A DNA stretch of 64,000 bases from Hymenobacter sp. BT559 (GTDB lineage: Bacteria > Bacteroidota > Bacteroidia > Cytophagales > Hymenobacteraceae). Both the position numbers and the translations under genes were made by a program. Shown in pieces: positions 1 through 9,155 of the stretch. How positions within the stretch are numbered: position 1 is the stretch's first letter; each line of letters begins with the position of its first letter. The DNA lies in assembly GCF_017571525.1 (NCBI RefSeq), contig NZ_JAGETY010000021.1, positions 1-64,000 of the forward strand, written 5' to 3'. The notes under the pieces are model-generated. The model worked only from the letters and a program-made list of their open reading frames with translations. It did not search any database and was not told the DNA's origin.

Positions 1-93
1 GGAATGGAGGTGGTCATGCAGCAGCAATTAGAGGGCGCGCAAGGTAGCAAACCAGCCGGCCGCGTGCACAACTCACTTGCTGTCGGTACATAG
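1..93 (+). CDS. C-terminal end of an unidentified gene (5' truncated by window edge)
   Basis: An open frame runs from the first base to a TAG at 91-93 and codes about 30 residues ending in HNSLAVGT. It precedes the conjugation genes on the same strand, so it may be the end of another transfer gene, but 30 residues are too few to assign a family. It could also be a chance open frame. Confidence 0.3.
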   Translation, partial: GMEVVMQQQLEGAQGSKPAGRVHNSLAVGT

Positions 94-236
94 CTAGGCC
101 GGTCTTGGCGTCAAACAACTCCAAAGCTTCGCCATAGCTGCTTCAAAACTTCTCCTAAAGCAGAACTTATACGGAAGTGCTCCGTATAGTTGCCGCAAAT
201 GCTCACAAAAAACTTCGACCCGCTTGCTTGAACTCG

Positions 237-704
237 ATGCTCTGGTTGCTGCTCTTTCTGCTGCTATCGGCCCTGGGCGTGCTCTGGTGGCGCTTTGCAA
301 TGCCCTCGGGCGCCGCTGCAGCGGTAGCACCGCCGGTGCTCGGCGGCAACCACCCTTCGCTGCGCACCCGGCACTATCGGCTGGCTGATTTCTACCCGGC
401 GCCTGTAGTGGTGCCGCCAGCCCCGGACCCTGTTCCCGAACCGGAACAGCCCGCCCTCAGCCCGGAAGAGGCACCAGTAGCTGAAACTGCGCCGCCCGAA
501 TCGGAGGAACCCTCGACCCAAGCGTCCGAAGCCGGGCAGCTGCCGGAAGGCGCCCGGCACAACTACCTCACGGCACCGGCCCCGACGGCCACCGACGAGC
601 ACAACCGTAGCGTGGAGCTCACCGCGGCCGAGCGCCGCGCCAAAATGCGCGCCCTGATGGGCACCGCCCTTGAAAACCGCCGCGCAGCGCCGGCCTCCGC
701 TTAA
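237..704 (+). CDS. Membrane-anchored proline/glutamate-rich protein of the transfer region
   Basis: This protein of about 155 residues starts with a single hydrophobic helix (MLWLLLFLLLSALGVLWW) and continues as a long low-complexity stretch rich in Pro, Glu and Ala, followed by a charged C-terminus. The frame is open upstream to 177, but the ATG at 237 begins directly at the membrane segment and is preferred. I do not recognise a family. It sits just ahead of the TraE-like gene on the same strand, so it could be an inner-membrane accessory of the mating pore with a periplasm-spanning Pro-rich linker, as in TonB- or VirB10-type proteins. That role is inference from position and architecture. 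Confidence 0.55.
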   Translation: MLWLLLFLLLSALGVLWWRFAMPSGAAAAVAPPVLGGNHPSLRTRHYRLADFYPAPVVVPPAPDPVPEPEQPALSPEEAPVAETAPPESEEPSTQASEAGQLPEGARHNYLTAPAPTATDEHNRSVELTAAERRAKMRALMGTALENRRAAPASA

Positions 705-759
705 AGATTACGCTTTTCCCTTATCTGCTTTTCCATTCCATTCACCCATTTCCTTTTCC

Positions 760-1179
760 ATGCAAACTCCCTTGCTCACGCGCCTGCACCATGGCGCCGC
801 CCAAGCGGCGGCCGGCGGGCTGCGCCTGCTCGCGGCGGGCCACACCTACCAACCCTCCCGCGCCGAACGCTTCGCCATGGCCCTGCTGCTGGCCACTTCC
901 CCGGCCCTGGTATTCGGCCAGTCTGGTGCCGGCGGCCGCGCCGTGGGCGCTCTGCGTAGCGTGCAGACCATTGTCATCAGCATCGTGCAGGTGCTTTTCA
1001 TCATCGTGCTGGCCATCGGCCTGGTGCGGGTCGTGCAGAAGTTCATCAGCGGCGCGCCGGATGCGCTGGGCTCCCTGGGCTGGCTCATGGGCGGCGTCAT
1101 CCTCTGGTTCGGCTTCAACTACTTTAAAGAAGACTTGGCCAGCGCCATGGGCGGGGGCGAAGGCGGCGTCACTCCCTAA
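760..1179 (+). CDS. traE: TraE-like (DUF4134, VirB2-type) conjugation protein
   Basis: The protein of about 139 residues has a positively charged N-terminus, a hydrophobic segment near residues 34-50 ending in LVFGQ (possible signal cleavage), then two hydrophobic helices separated by a short loop (VQTIVISIVQVLFIIVLAI, then WLMGGVILWFGFNYF). A short protein with two closely spaced helices, directly followed by TraF and TraG homologues, is the hallmark of the Bacteroidetes TraE/DUF4134 family, thought to correspond to the VirB2 pilin position. The frame is open from 670, but the ATG at 760 gives the normal family size. The TraF-like gene starts 12 bases downstream, so the genes are probably co-transcribed. 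Confidence 0.75.
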   Translation: MQTPLLTRLHHGAAQAAAGGLRLLAAGHTYQPSRAERFAMALLLATSPALVFGQSGAGGRAVGALRSVQTIVISIVQVLFIIVLAIGLVRVVQKFISGAPDALGSLGWLMGGVILWFGFNYFKEDLASAMGGGEGGVTP

Positions 1180-1191
1180 GCAAACCGGCCC

Positions 1192-1539
1192 ATGCGTTCC
1201 TACAAAAGCATCGAGCGCCCCGCCCAGGTGCTGGGCATGAACCTGCCGGACCTGGGGCTGGTGGTAGGCCTGTTTCTGGCCGCCGTGCTGGCCATTGGCG
1301 TCGCGGGGCTGGTCGTCACCGTCCCGCGCTTCCTCTACCTGCTGATTCTGGTGGTGCTGGTAGTGCTGCTTTATGCCCTGCGCTACCTGGCCAAGCACCG
1401 CCCGCCGGGCTTTTTGCTCAGCTGGCTTTCCTTCCACCGGCGGCAGCCGCGCCGCATTGCCCTGGGCCGCGCCCGTTCGGGGCCTTCGGCGGGCGGCGCC
1501 ACCGCACTTCCCTCTTCGCATGAACATTCCCACCGCTAA
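1192..1539 (+). CDS. traF: TraF-like (DUF4133, VirB3-type) conjugation protein
   Basis: This 115-residue protein begins MRSYKSIERP, has two adjacent transmembrane helices around residues 20-65, then a basic C-terminal tail with HRRQPRR. A small two-helix protein placed between the TraE-like gene and the VirB4-type ATPase is typical of Bacteroidetes TraF/DUF4133, the VirB3 counterpart, which helps seat the ATPase at the inner membrane. Its last 20 bases overlap the start of the next gene in another frame, which indicates translational coupling. Confidence 0.78.
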   Translation: MRSYKSIERPAQVLGMNLPDLGLVVGLFLAAVLAIGVAGLVVTVPRFLYLLILVVLVVLLYALRYLAKHRPPGFLLSWLSFHRRQPRRIALGRARSGPSAGGATALPSSHEHSHR

Positions 1540-4171
1540 GGCTGCCGACCGCACTGCCGACTTCGCGGACCTGCACCCGGCCTATGCCTACCAGGACGAC
1601 AAGGTCATCTTCCGGGATGGCCGCGTAGGCGTCGGCTTTGTCCTCGAATGCCCCGAAATGGAGAGCTGGCAGGCCGAAGAGTTTGCCAACCTTCAGTCGG
1701 CGCTGCTCGGGACCCTGCGCACCCTACCCGTGGGCACGGTGGTGCAGAAAACCGACATCTACTACGACCGGCCCTTCCAGGGCATCGGCGAAGCCCGCCC
1801 CGGCTACTTCGAGGGCAAGATGAACGCGCACTTTTCCGACCGGCTGGTGCTCTTCCACCGGGCCTACCTGTTCGTCTCGTTTGCGCCCGCCGACGAAGCC
1901 AAGCCCGTTCGGCCGAATGCTTTGAGTGCATTGGTGAACCGCGCCGGCGAGAAGCTGGCCAAGAACCCGTTTGCCGGCGTGGTGCAGACCCTGGACGCAG
2001 CCGAGCGCATCGCCACCGAGCTGCTGCAGAGCCTGCGCGGCCTCGGGGGCCTTGACTACCGCCGCCTCAACCAGGCGCAGCTGCCGCAGGTCTTCACCCA
2101 GTACTTTAACCTGGAATTTGACCAGCAGCCCGCCGGGCTGACCCGCGAAATCAGCAACGTGCCGGGCGCCTTCACCGTGGGCGAGAACCGTGTGAGCATC
2201 GTCTCGCTGGTTGGGCAGGGCTCGGAGGCCCACCCCGCTGTGCGCAATGGCTACGGCGTCACTTCGCCCATGCTCTACCCGCTCACGGCGTTTCTCTCCT
2301 GCCCGCATGTGCTCACCCAGGCCATGCTGATTCAGGACTCCCGCACCGAGCTCAAAAGCCTCGACAACGACAAGAAAATCAATAATTCGCTTTCTTTCCT
2401 GGCCACCCAGGACAACCACCTGCGCGCCGCTGAGATTGACGAGTTCACGGCCGAAGTTCGCTCGGGCAGCAAGCAGGTCGTGGGCCTGCACCTGTCGGTG
2501 CTGCTCTGGGACGTGGACGACCAGGCCCGGCGCGAGCACGTGGAAAAGACCACGGCGGCCTTCCGGTCCATCTTCGGGGCCGAAGCGGTGGTGGAAAGCT
2601 ACCTGACCCTGCCGCTGTTCTTCGGCCTGGCGCCCGGCAACGCCTACCAGGTACCGGACCGCTGGCTGACTACCTCGGCCGACCGTGCAGCCTGCTACTT
2701 CCACTGGACCACCACCTACCGGCCCGAGCCCACGGGAGAGTATCTGTGTGACCGGTTCCGCAACCTGGTCAAGGTAAACCTGTTCAACACCGACCTCGAC
2801 AACCAGAACGCGCTGGTCATCGGCCCCTCCGGCTCGGGCAAGAGCTACACGTTCGGCAACTTCATCGTGCAGCGCTACGAGCGCGGCGCCCGCCAGATTA
2901 TCATTGACATCGGGGGCACCTACCGCAACGTGTTCCAGAGCCTGATGGGGCCGGACTTCGAGAACACCTACTTCGAGTACGACCCGCAGAACCCGATTGA
3001 GTTCAACCCCTTTTTGCTACCGAGGGAGGGCGAAAACGGCCCCTGGCACTACTCCGACGAAAAGCTCAACTTCCACCTGGCCCTGCTGGCCGCACTCTGG
3101 AAAGGCGGCAAGGACCGCGCCCTGAGCAAATCCGAGCGCACCATCCTTTCGCGCTTTCTGACCGGCTACTACCACGACCTGAACCAGCACGAGCGGCTGG
3201 GCCAGTCGGACGAGGAGTTTCCGGGAATGGAAAGCTTTTATAAGTACGTGCTGCGCTTCGACCAGTGGATGCGGGCCGAAACGCCGGCGGCAGGGGAGGG
3301 GGAAGCACCCGACGAGAGCACCGCCGTGCTGGCCCTGCAGCGGGCCCAATACCAGACCGACATGAAGTACATCGACATGCACGAGTTCTTCCTCGTGCTG
3401 GGTGAGTTCGTGACGGGCGGGCGCTACGCCAAGGTGCTCAACTCCACCCGTGAGGCCCAGCTGAGCCAGTACCCGCTGATTTGCTTTGACCTGGCCCGAG
3501 TGAAAACCGACCCCACGCTCTACCCCGTGGTGGCCATGCTCATCACCGAGCTGAGCCTGGACCTGTTCCGGCAGTTTCCCGACGCGGTGAAGTACATCGC
3601 CCTCGACGAGGCCTGGGCACTGCTCTCGGGTGTGCTGGAGGAGTTCATCGTGTCGATGTACCGCACCATCCGCAAAACCAACGGCTCCATCACCATCATC
3701 ACCCAGGGCATTCAGGAAATCATCGACTCGCCCATCGGCTACACCCTGATTGACAACTCTTCCACCAAAATCATCCTGCGCCACTCCAACGAGGCCTCGC
3801 TCACCCGCCTGCAGGCGCCGCTGGGCCTCACCGGCCACGAGATGGATTTGATACGCTCGGTGCGCTCCACCGACTCATTCCGGGAGTTCTTCATCAAGCA
3901 GGGTGCCCAGGCCAAGGTATACGCCCTGGAAGCCTCACCCCAGCTCGACGCCGTGCTGACCTCGCGGCCGGCCGAGCGCAACTACCTCAACCAGCTCGTG
4001 CGGCACTACCAGCGCCAGCGGCCGGTGGAAGTGCGCGACGCGCTGGGCAACCTGGTGCGCGACGCCGACGGGCGGCCCACCTACACCACCGTCACCGAGC
4101 AGCGGCTGGACTTCGCCGTCGACCAGTTCGTGGAAGAAAAGCAGAAGCGCAAGGGGGCGCTGCCGGCATGA
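1520..4171 (+). CDS. traG: TraG-family VirB4-type conjugation ATPase
   Basis: This is the energy-supplying ATPase of the type IV secretion (conjugation) channel, about 883 residues. A Walker A motif GPSGSGKS lies near residues 435-442 and a Walker B region YIALDEAWAL near 691-700. A conserved TQGIQEI segment and an arginine-rich C-terminal ATPase lobe follow. The N-terminal half matches the TraG/VirB4 N-domain layout (long alpha/beta region before the P-loop). The frame is open from 1373, but the ATG at 1520 fits the family length and overlaps the TraF-like gene by 20 bases. The next gene overlaps its stop by 4 bases (ATGA). No key residue appears missing, so it is probably functional. Confidence 0.92.
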   Translation: MNIPTAKAADRTADFADLHPAYAYQDDKVIFRDGRVGVGFVLECPEMESWQAEEFANLQSALLGTLRTLPVGTVVQKTDIYYDRPFQGIGEARPGYFEGKMNAHFSDRLVLFHRAYLFVSFAPADEAKPVRPNALSALVNRAGEKLAKNPFAGVVQTLDAAERIATELLQSLRGLGGLDYRRLNQAQLPQVFTQYFNLEFDQQPAGLTREISNVPGAFTVGENRVSIVSLVGQGSEAHPAVRNGYGVTSPMLYPLTAFLSCPHVLTQAMLIQDSRTELKSLDNDKKINNSLSFLATQDNHLRAAEIDEFTAEVRSGSKQVVGLHLSVLLWDVDDQARREHVEKTTAAFRSIFGAEAVVESYLTLPLFFGLAPGNAYQVPDRWLTTSADRAACYFHWTTTYRPEPTGEYLCDRFRNLVKVNLFNTDLDNQNALVIGPSGSGKSYTFGNFIVQRYERGARQIIIDIGGTYRNVFQSLMGPDFENTYFEYDPQNPIEFNPFLLPREGENGPWHYSDEKLNFHLALLAALWKGGKDRALSKSERTILSRFLTGYYHDLNQHERLGQSDEEFPGMESFYKYVLRFDQWMRAETPAAGEGEAPDESTAVLALQRAQYQTDMKYIDMHEFFLVLGEFVTGGRYAKVLNSTREAQLSQYPLICFDLARVKTDPTLYPVVAMLITELSLDLFRQFPDAVKYIALDEAWALLSGVLEEFIVSMYRTIRKTNGSITIITQGIQEIIDSPIGYTLIDNSSTKIILRHSNEASLTRLQAPLGLTGHEMDLIRSVRSTDSFREFFIKQGAQAKVYALEASPQLDAVLTSRPAERNYLNQLVRHYQRQRPVEVRDALGNLVRDADGRPTYTTVTEQRLDFAVDQFVEEKQKRKGALPA

Positions 4172-5268
4172 GTGCGCCCCTGCTGCTGCTCGTCGGCATG
4201 GACCTCGACACCGACTTCATCACGGCGGCGGACGGGGCCCTGCGCAAGGTGCTGCAGGCCTGCCAGCTTTACCTGATTCCTCCGTTTCTCTCGGTGGCGC
4301 TGCTCTACACCGTGGGCCGGGGCTACCTGCAGGGCGGACAGCTGCGCATGGACTTTTCGCCCCTGCTCAAGGCGCTGTTCGTGTACTTCATCCTGTTCTT
4401 CTACCGGGACTTCATGGACTTGATTGGCGGGGCCATCGGCGGGTTTTCCAGCCTGGTGGCGCCGGCTAAGCCCGGTTTCATTGCCGAGGCCCTGCAAAGC
4501 CTGACCAATCCGGCGGGGGCCGCCTCCATCGAGCCCGACAAGGCTACCAACACGGCCGGCTTTGTCAACGACCAGATTGGCGCTATCACCTCCTTCTGGG
4601 ACAAGCTCACCAACTTCTCCCTGCTCAACCTGCTCACTGAGCTGTTCACGACCAGCACCGTCGTGCTCATCCGGCAGGTGCTGGTGATGGTACGTCAGTA
4701 CATCGTGGCCTTCTTGTACGTGAGCGGGCCCATTGCCATCTGCCTTTCCGCGCTGCCGCCCTTCGCGCAGCTGGGCAAGCAGTGGCTGCAAAATTTCATG
4801 GCCGTGCAGTTCTGGTCCCTGACCTACTCGCTGCTGGATACCATTTACGCCAACTACGCCGGCACCCGGCCCGCGACGGGCAACGTGCTGTTGCCCACCG
4901 GCATGACCCCGGGCGATTACGCCAATGATGTAACCTACCTCATAAATTCTATCGGCTTCGTCATCCTCTACTGCATGGTGCCCTGGCTGACGAGCTTCCT
5001 TATCGGCTCCTCGGCGGTGCAGGGCTTCGTGGGTATGTTCGGTGGGGCCGTGGCAGGGGCTGCCGGGGCCGTGAGCAGCGTGGTATTTCCCGGCGCCTAC
5101 GGCGGCGGGGCCAGCGGCGCTCTAGGTCGCAAGCTGGGCTTCGGCCCTGACAAGGGCGGCAGCAGTTCCGGAGGCGGGGCCAGCAGTGCGCCTTCGGGTT
5201 CAGCCTCGGCCGAACTGCCCACCATGTCCTCCGCCGATTCAGGCGCGCCCACGCGCCGCCGGCGCTAA
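4168..5268 (+). CDS. traJ: TraJ-like polytopic conjugation channel protein (VirB6-type)
   Basis: This 366-residue inner-membrane protein has several hydrophobic segments (around residues 30-50, 70-90, 165-200, 205-225 and 265-310) and a Gly/Ser/Ala-rich hydrophilic C-terminal tail ending TRRRR. It occupies the slot right after TraG where Bacteroidetes elements encode TraJ, the VirB6-like polytopic core component. Its ATG overlaps the TraG stop codon (ATGA), so translation is probably coupled. An in-frame ATG ten codons later (4198, MDLDTDF) is an alternative start. The C-terminal tail after about residue 310 is low complexity and may be variable. Confidence 0.8.
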   Translation: MSAPLLLLVGMDLDTDFITAADGALRKVLQACQLYLIPPFLSVALLYTVGRGYLQGGQLRMDFSPLLKALFVYFILFFYRDFMDLIGGAIGGFSSLVAPAKPGFIAEALQSLTNPAGAASIEPDKATNTAGFVNDQIGAITSFWDKLTNFSLLNLLTELFTTSTVVLIRQVLVMVRQYIVAFLYVSGPIAICLSALPPFAQLGKQWLQNFMAVQFWSLTYSLLDTIYANYAGTRPATGNVLLPTGMTPGDYANDVTYLINSIGFVILYCMVPWLTSFLIGSSAVQGFVGMFGGAVAGAAGAVSSVVFPGAYGGGASGALGRKLGFGPDKGGSSSGGGASSAPSGSASAELPTMSSADSGAPTRRRR

Positions 5269-5280
5269 CCAATTCCTTCT

Positions 5281-5958
5281 ATGAAACAGCTTCTTTTAAG
5301 CCTGCTGGGTGCAGGCGTACTTCTGACCGGCTGCAAGAGCGACAACGAAGCCGCGGCGGAAAAGCTGCAGCAAGTCGCCACCGCAGTGGCCAATTCTCCC
5401 GAAGCCAAAGCCCGGGCAGCTGCCTGGAGCCTTGCTACAACCAAACCGCCGCAAATAGCTGCCGATAAGCCGGTTGATTTGCGGCCCGCCCTGGAGCAGC
5501 TACTGCCTAAGGACGGCTACCTGCAGCTGGTATCAGTTAAAGCGGCAGATGCAGCGCAGCCGGCTATCCTGCAGCTACCCATTCTGTGGCGCCCCATCAA
5601 AGGGAATTACCCGTCGGTGGCCCCCGGCTACCGCCTGCCCTTTGAAGCCGTGCTCAAGTGGAAGCCGATGGGCTACGGCCCGGGAGAGAAAATACCCGCC
5701 GTCATGGCACTGGAGGGCCCGTGGGCACCCGACACCCTGAACACTTTTTCGCTGCGAGAGCCCGAGGTGACCGTTCCTGGCCAGGCAGCGGCTGCGCCCA
5801 TCCTGCTCAAGCCGGGGCAGCCCGTAACTGTGCGCGGGGTGGCCTACGCCTATGCCACTACACCCGCGGCTGGCCAGGTGCACCGCCTGGTGCTGTACCC
5901 CTACCAAAATCCGCTGGGGCCGCCTGACTCTCGCAAGATGGTCTACCTGCCGCTCTAG
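5281..5958 (+). CDS. Predicted outer-membrane lipoprotein of the conjugation cluster
   Basis: This 225-residue protein begins with a lipoprotein signal (MKQLLLSLLGAGVLLTGC), so it should be lipidated at Cys18 and exported. The mature part is a hydrophilic, probably beta-rich domain with an Ala-rich helical start. I do not recognise a family. It lies 12 bases after the TraJ-like gene and 69 bases before the TraK-like gene. A lipoprotein in this slot suggests a VirB7-like job, stabilising the TraN/VirB9 ring in the outer membrane. At over 200 residues it is far longer than a classical VirB7, so this is only a positional inference. Confidence 0.7.
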   Translation: MKQLLLSLLGAGVLLTGCKSDNEAAAEKLQQVATAVANSPEAKARAAAWSLATTKPPQIAADKPVDLRPALEQLLPKDGYLQLVSVKAADAAQPAILQLPILWRPIKGNYPSVAPGYRLPFEAVLKWKPMGYGPGEKIPAVMALEGPWAPDTLNTFSLREPEVTVPGQAAAAPILLKPGQPVTVRGVAYAYATTPAAGQVHRLVLYPYQNPLGPPDSRKMVYLPL

Positions 5959-6027
5959 CAGTGGGCTGTGGGGCAAAAAGGCCGGGCGGCTGAGCTCCTT
6001 CTATTCTCCATCCACTTCAACTCACTC

Positions 6028-6768
6028 ATGAACTCTGTCCAAGACCTAAATAAGACGTTTATCACCATGCGCACCATGGCGCTGTCGGCCCTGGCCCTGC
6101 TGGGGGTAGTGACAGTGGCCGCCGGGGCGCTGCTCTACCGGGCCTATGAATCCACGGGCCAGCGCGTGTACGTCGTCAGTGATACCGGCTCCTTCTCGGC
6201 CCAAATTGGCCGCGGCGCGGGCCACACGCCCTTCGAGGCCCGCAACCTGGTCAAGACCTTTCTGCTGACCATGTTCGGCCACGACCAATACAGCTTCAAG
6301 CACAACCTCGACGCCGGCCTGCCCCTGATTGAGGAGCGCGGCGGACGCTTTCTGTTCGAGAGCTTCCAGCGCGGACAGGTGCTGCAGAACTACATCCGCT
6401 ACGGCGCCCGGCAGGCCGTCACGGTGGACAGCATCCACCTGGACATGAACCACCGCCCCATCACCGGCCGCGCCTACATCAAGCAGACGGTGTTCATCGG
6501 CGACCAGCAAAGCCAAAGCAAGCCCCTAGGCGCCAAGTTCGCACTCATCGAAACCGACCGCTCTGACGCCAACCCCTTCGGTCTGCTCATCACCGACTTC
6601 GACTTCATCCCCTACAACCCGCCCGTCACGCAGGAAGAGAAAGACCAATTGCGCGACCAGGAGCAGGCCCGGCAGCGCAAGCTGCGCGAAGAAGCCGAAG
6701 CCGCTGGCGTGCCCCTGGCGCAACCGGTCCCTACAACGCCGGCTCCTGCGGCTCAACCTGCTCACTAA
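6028..6768 (+). CDS. traK: TraK-like (VirB8-type) conjugation protein
   Basis: The 246-residue protein has one N-terminal transmembrane helix (about residues 14-35, MALSALALLGVVTVAAG) and a periplasmic domain of about 190 residues. The pattern FEARNLVKTFLLTMFGHDQYSF, split here by position near residues 70-95, and the motif RAYIKQTVFIGDQQ are typical of Bacteroidetes TraK. TraK proteins correspond to VirB8, an assembly factor of the secretion channel. The frame is open from 5968, but the ATG at 6028 places the start directly before the membrane helix. The C-terminus is a charged coiled-coil-like stretch followed by a Pro/Ala tail. Confidence 0.82.
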   Translation: MNSVQDLNKTFITMRTMALSALALLGVVTVAAGALLYRAYESTGQRVYVVSDTGSFSAQIGRGAGHTPFEARNLVKTFLLTMFGHDQYSFKHNLDAGLPLIEERGGRFLFESFQRGQVLQNYIRYGARQAVTVDSIHLDMNHRPITGRAYIKQTVFIGDQQSQSKPLGAKFALIETDRSDANPFGLLITDFDFIPYNPPVTQEEKDQLRDQEQARQRKLREEAEAAGVPLAQPVPTTPAPAAQPAH

Positions 6769-6788
6769 GCTACTCCTATCCAATTCCT

Positions 6789-7712
6789 ATGCGTTTCCCT
6801 TTCTCCTTTGCTACCTGCGCGCTGCTGGCGCTCCTACCTGGCAACTTGCTAGCGCAGACCTTAGCTTCGACTGTCACCCGTTCCGCCGGTGTCCAAGCCC
6901 CGCACCCGGCTAACGTGGCGCCGAAAATGCAGCTGGAAATAGCTGTTTCCGACTCCTCGACGACCTACCTGGTTTTCCCGGGGCCGGTTTCCCTGGTCGA
7001 CGTGGGCCAGGCACCGCACTACCTGGTCAAGATTGAGAGTAACGCCGTCTTCGTGCGGGCCAAGCGGCGCAACCCGCCGCCCACGCCTATTCTGGTGCGC
7101 TACGGCTCGCGCTATTGGATGGGGCACCTGGTGTACACTGGCCGGCCGGTGCTGCAGCTCTACGACTTTCAGGATGGCGGCGCCCTGGGCGTCAGCGCCG
7201 GCGGCAATGCCCGCAATGGCGCCGGCGTGGATGATGCGCTGGCCCTGGACCAGGGCCACGAAAAGCGGGAGTTGGCCGAGACACGCTTGGCCAAGCTGGC
7301 CACCGCCAAGCATGCCGATACCAGTGGGCTGCGCACCGCCGACAACGACCTGGTACTCTCGCTAGCCAACGTACGCAACGACAAGGATTTTACCTACCTG
7401 CGCCTGAAGCTGCGCAATACCACCACCATCGACTATGCCGTGGATTTCACTGACTTCGAACTGGTGGAAAACTCGCGCAAGAAGTTTCTGGGCAAGAAGA
7501 AGAATGAGGCCCGGCGGCCCCTGGCGCCTGCCGGCGGGGCCGAAAGCCAAACCATCCCGGCCCGGGCCATGGGCTACCTGCTATACGCCGTGCCGCTCTA
7601 TGCGGCCACCGACCGGGGCCACCTGGAAATCACCCTGCGCGAGAAGTTCGGGGCCCGGGTGCTGGTGCTGAAAGTGCCGAGCAAAGTCATCAACACGGCT
7701 GCCGCCATTTAA
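6789..7712 (+). CDS. traN: TraN-like (DUF4138, VirB9-type) conjugation protein
   Basis: This 307-residue exported protein has a signal peptide (MRFPFSFATCALLALLPGN, cleavage after LLAQ). The first half contains the beta-strand-rich motif of TraN/VirB9 proteins (SSTTYLVFPGPVSLVDVG), in which the sheet contacts the outer-membrane ring. The second half carries the repeat-like segment NTTTIDYAVDFTDFEL, also typical of Bacteroidetes TraN. It is 20 bases downstream of the TraK-like gene and 11 upstream of TraM. Together with TraM it should build the outer-membrane core of the channel. Confidence 0.8.
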   Translation: MRFPFSFATCALLALLPGNLLAQTLASTVTRSAGVQAPHPANVAPKMQLEIAVSDSSTTYLVFPGPVSLVDVGQAPHYLVKIESNAVFVRAKRRNPPPTPILVRYGSRYWMGHLVYTGRPVLQLYDFQDGGALGVSAGGNARNGAGVDDALALDQGHEKRELAETRLAKLATAKHADTSGLRTADNDLVLSLANVRNDKDFTYLRLKLRNTTTIDYAVDFTDFELVENSRKKFLGKKKNEARRPLAPAGGAESQTIPARAMGYLLYAVPLYAATDRGHLEITLREKFGARVLVLKVPSKVINTAAAI

Positions 7713-7723
7713 TACATCTTACC

Positions 7724-9133
7724 ATGTCCGAGCACAACATGCAGCCGGTGTATCCTGCCGGCGATAATTCCACGACCGAACCGCAGCCCGCTTCCGGTCC
7801 TGCTTCTGTATCTATTACCCCCGCCACACCTCGCCCCTCTGTAGGAGAGCTGGCCCGCCGGCACTGGTTGACCCTGCTGGTCGGCATCGGCCTGCTGACG
7901 GCCGTGACGCTGTTTTTCTACGCTCGCTCCCTTTCTCAGGAAGTAGCGCAGCAGGCCAGCCCCGTGGCGGCGACCTCCCAAAATCTGGAGCCCACCATTG
8001 CGCCGGCCACGCCCGAAGCGGCCCCAGCTCCCACGGATGTGCTGGAGCAAAAGCAGGCGGCCGCGCGGCAAGCCGGGGCGCAGCTGCCGGGCACCGTTCC
8101 CTCCCCGGACCAGTTGGCCGGCGGCATGGCCGTCGATACGGTAGGTCAGGCGGCCCTCCGGCGGCGCACGGCGCTGGCCGCAGCGGAGCGGCAGGCTCGG
8201 GCGGCCGCGAACCGCGCGGCCCTGCCGCCGCCCGACTCCACGGAAGTAACAGCGGTGGATGCACAGACCGGCGCCTACCGGGCCGTGCGCATCCCGGTGG
8301 TGCAAACCGGGGGCCGCAGCTCCGGCTACGGCGCTGACCCGCGCCGGCATTTACGGGCTGGGGCCCGGCCGCGCACGGCCCCCGATGGAGTGCCCTATGA
8401 GCAAAACGACGACGTGCTGGACATGCTCGACGCGGCTTCTCCGGCCTCGCGTGCTTCGTACGAGCAGATGACGGGGCGTCGCTACTTTGACCGGCGGGCC
8501 GCGCTACGGGCCGGCGGTGCCGATGCGCCGGGTAGCAATAGTGCTATGGCCTATGATGCATTTGGCACCATCAAGGCGGGCTCCTACCGCTATGCTGCCG
8601 ATAATGGGCAGACGCAGCTGCTGCCAGATATTTTCTATAAAGCCGTGGTGAACGGCGAGCAGAAGATTCGCACGGGTTCTGTCGTGCTGTTGCGCCTGGT
8701 CGAGGACGCCGTTATCAGCGGGCAGACCTTTCCCAAAAACCTGGTGTTTGCCGGCGTGGCCAGCGTCGAAACCAACCACGTGGCCATTCGCATCAGCCGG
8801 CTGGGCCCTACGCGGGTGGCCGCCGACATCTATGATTACCACTACCTGCCCGGGCTCATGATTGACCCGCAGAAGCGCCAGCCGCTGCCGGCCGCCGACA
8901 ACCCCCTAAACGATGCCCGCGCCATCGGCGCCCAGGAAGTAGGCCTGGCCATTGACCGCTCAGCTTCAGCAGCCAACTCTGTGGTCGGTGTGGGCGGCCG
9001 GGTAGCAGCGGCTATGGTGGGCCGGGCCTCCACGCCCCGCCAGAAGCTGCGCGACGTGCGCCTGCCCGACGGCTACCCGGTGCTCATCACCACCGGCGCG
9101 ACTGATGCGGGCGCGCCCACGGCTAATAACTAA
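7724..9133 (+). CDS. traM: TraM-like (VirB10-type) conjugation protein
   Basis: The 469-residue protein has a cytoplasmic N-terminus, one transmembrane helix near residues 45-65 (LTLLVGIGLLTAVTLFFYA), a long Ala/Pro/Gln-rich linker, and a C-terminal beta-rich domain (about residues 285-430) with the stretch IRTGSVVLLRLVEDAV. This layout is that of Bacteroidetes TraM, the VirB10-type protein that spans both membranes and couples ATPase activity to channel opening. Order TraK-TraN-TraM differs from the classical Bacteroides K-L-M-N order, so the cluster belongs to a rearranged subtype. Confidence 0.82.
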   Translation: MSEHNMQPVYPAGDNSTTEPQPASGPASVSITPATPRPSVGELARRHWLTLLVGIGLLTAVTLFFYARSLSQEVAQQASPVAATSQNLEPTIAPATPEAAPAPTDVLEQKQAAARQAGAQLPGTVPSPDQLAGGMAVDTVGQAALRRRTALAAAERQARAAANRAALPPPDSTEVTAVDAQTGAYRAVRIPVVQTGGRSSGYGADPRRHLRAGARPRTAPDGVPYEQNDDVLDMLDAASPASRASYEQMTGRRYFDRRAALRAGGADAPGSNSAMAYDAFGTIKAGSYRYAADNGQTQLLPDIFYKAVVNGEQKIRTGSVVLLRLVEDAVISGQTFPKNLVFAGVASVETNHVAIRISRLGPTRVAADIYDYHYLPGLMIDPQKRQPLPAADNPLNDARAIGAQEVGLAIDRSASAANSVVGVGGRVAAAMVGRASTPRQKLRDVRLPDGYPVLITTGATDAGAPTANN

Positions 9134-9155
9134 GTATCACGTCACTGTCCAAGCC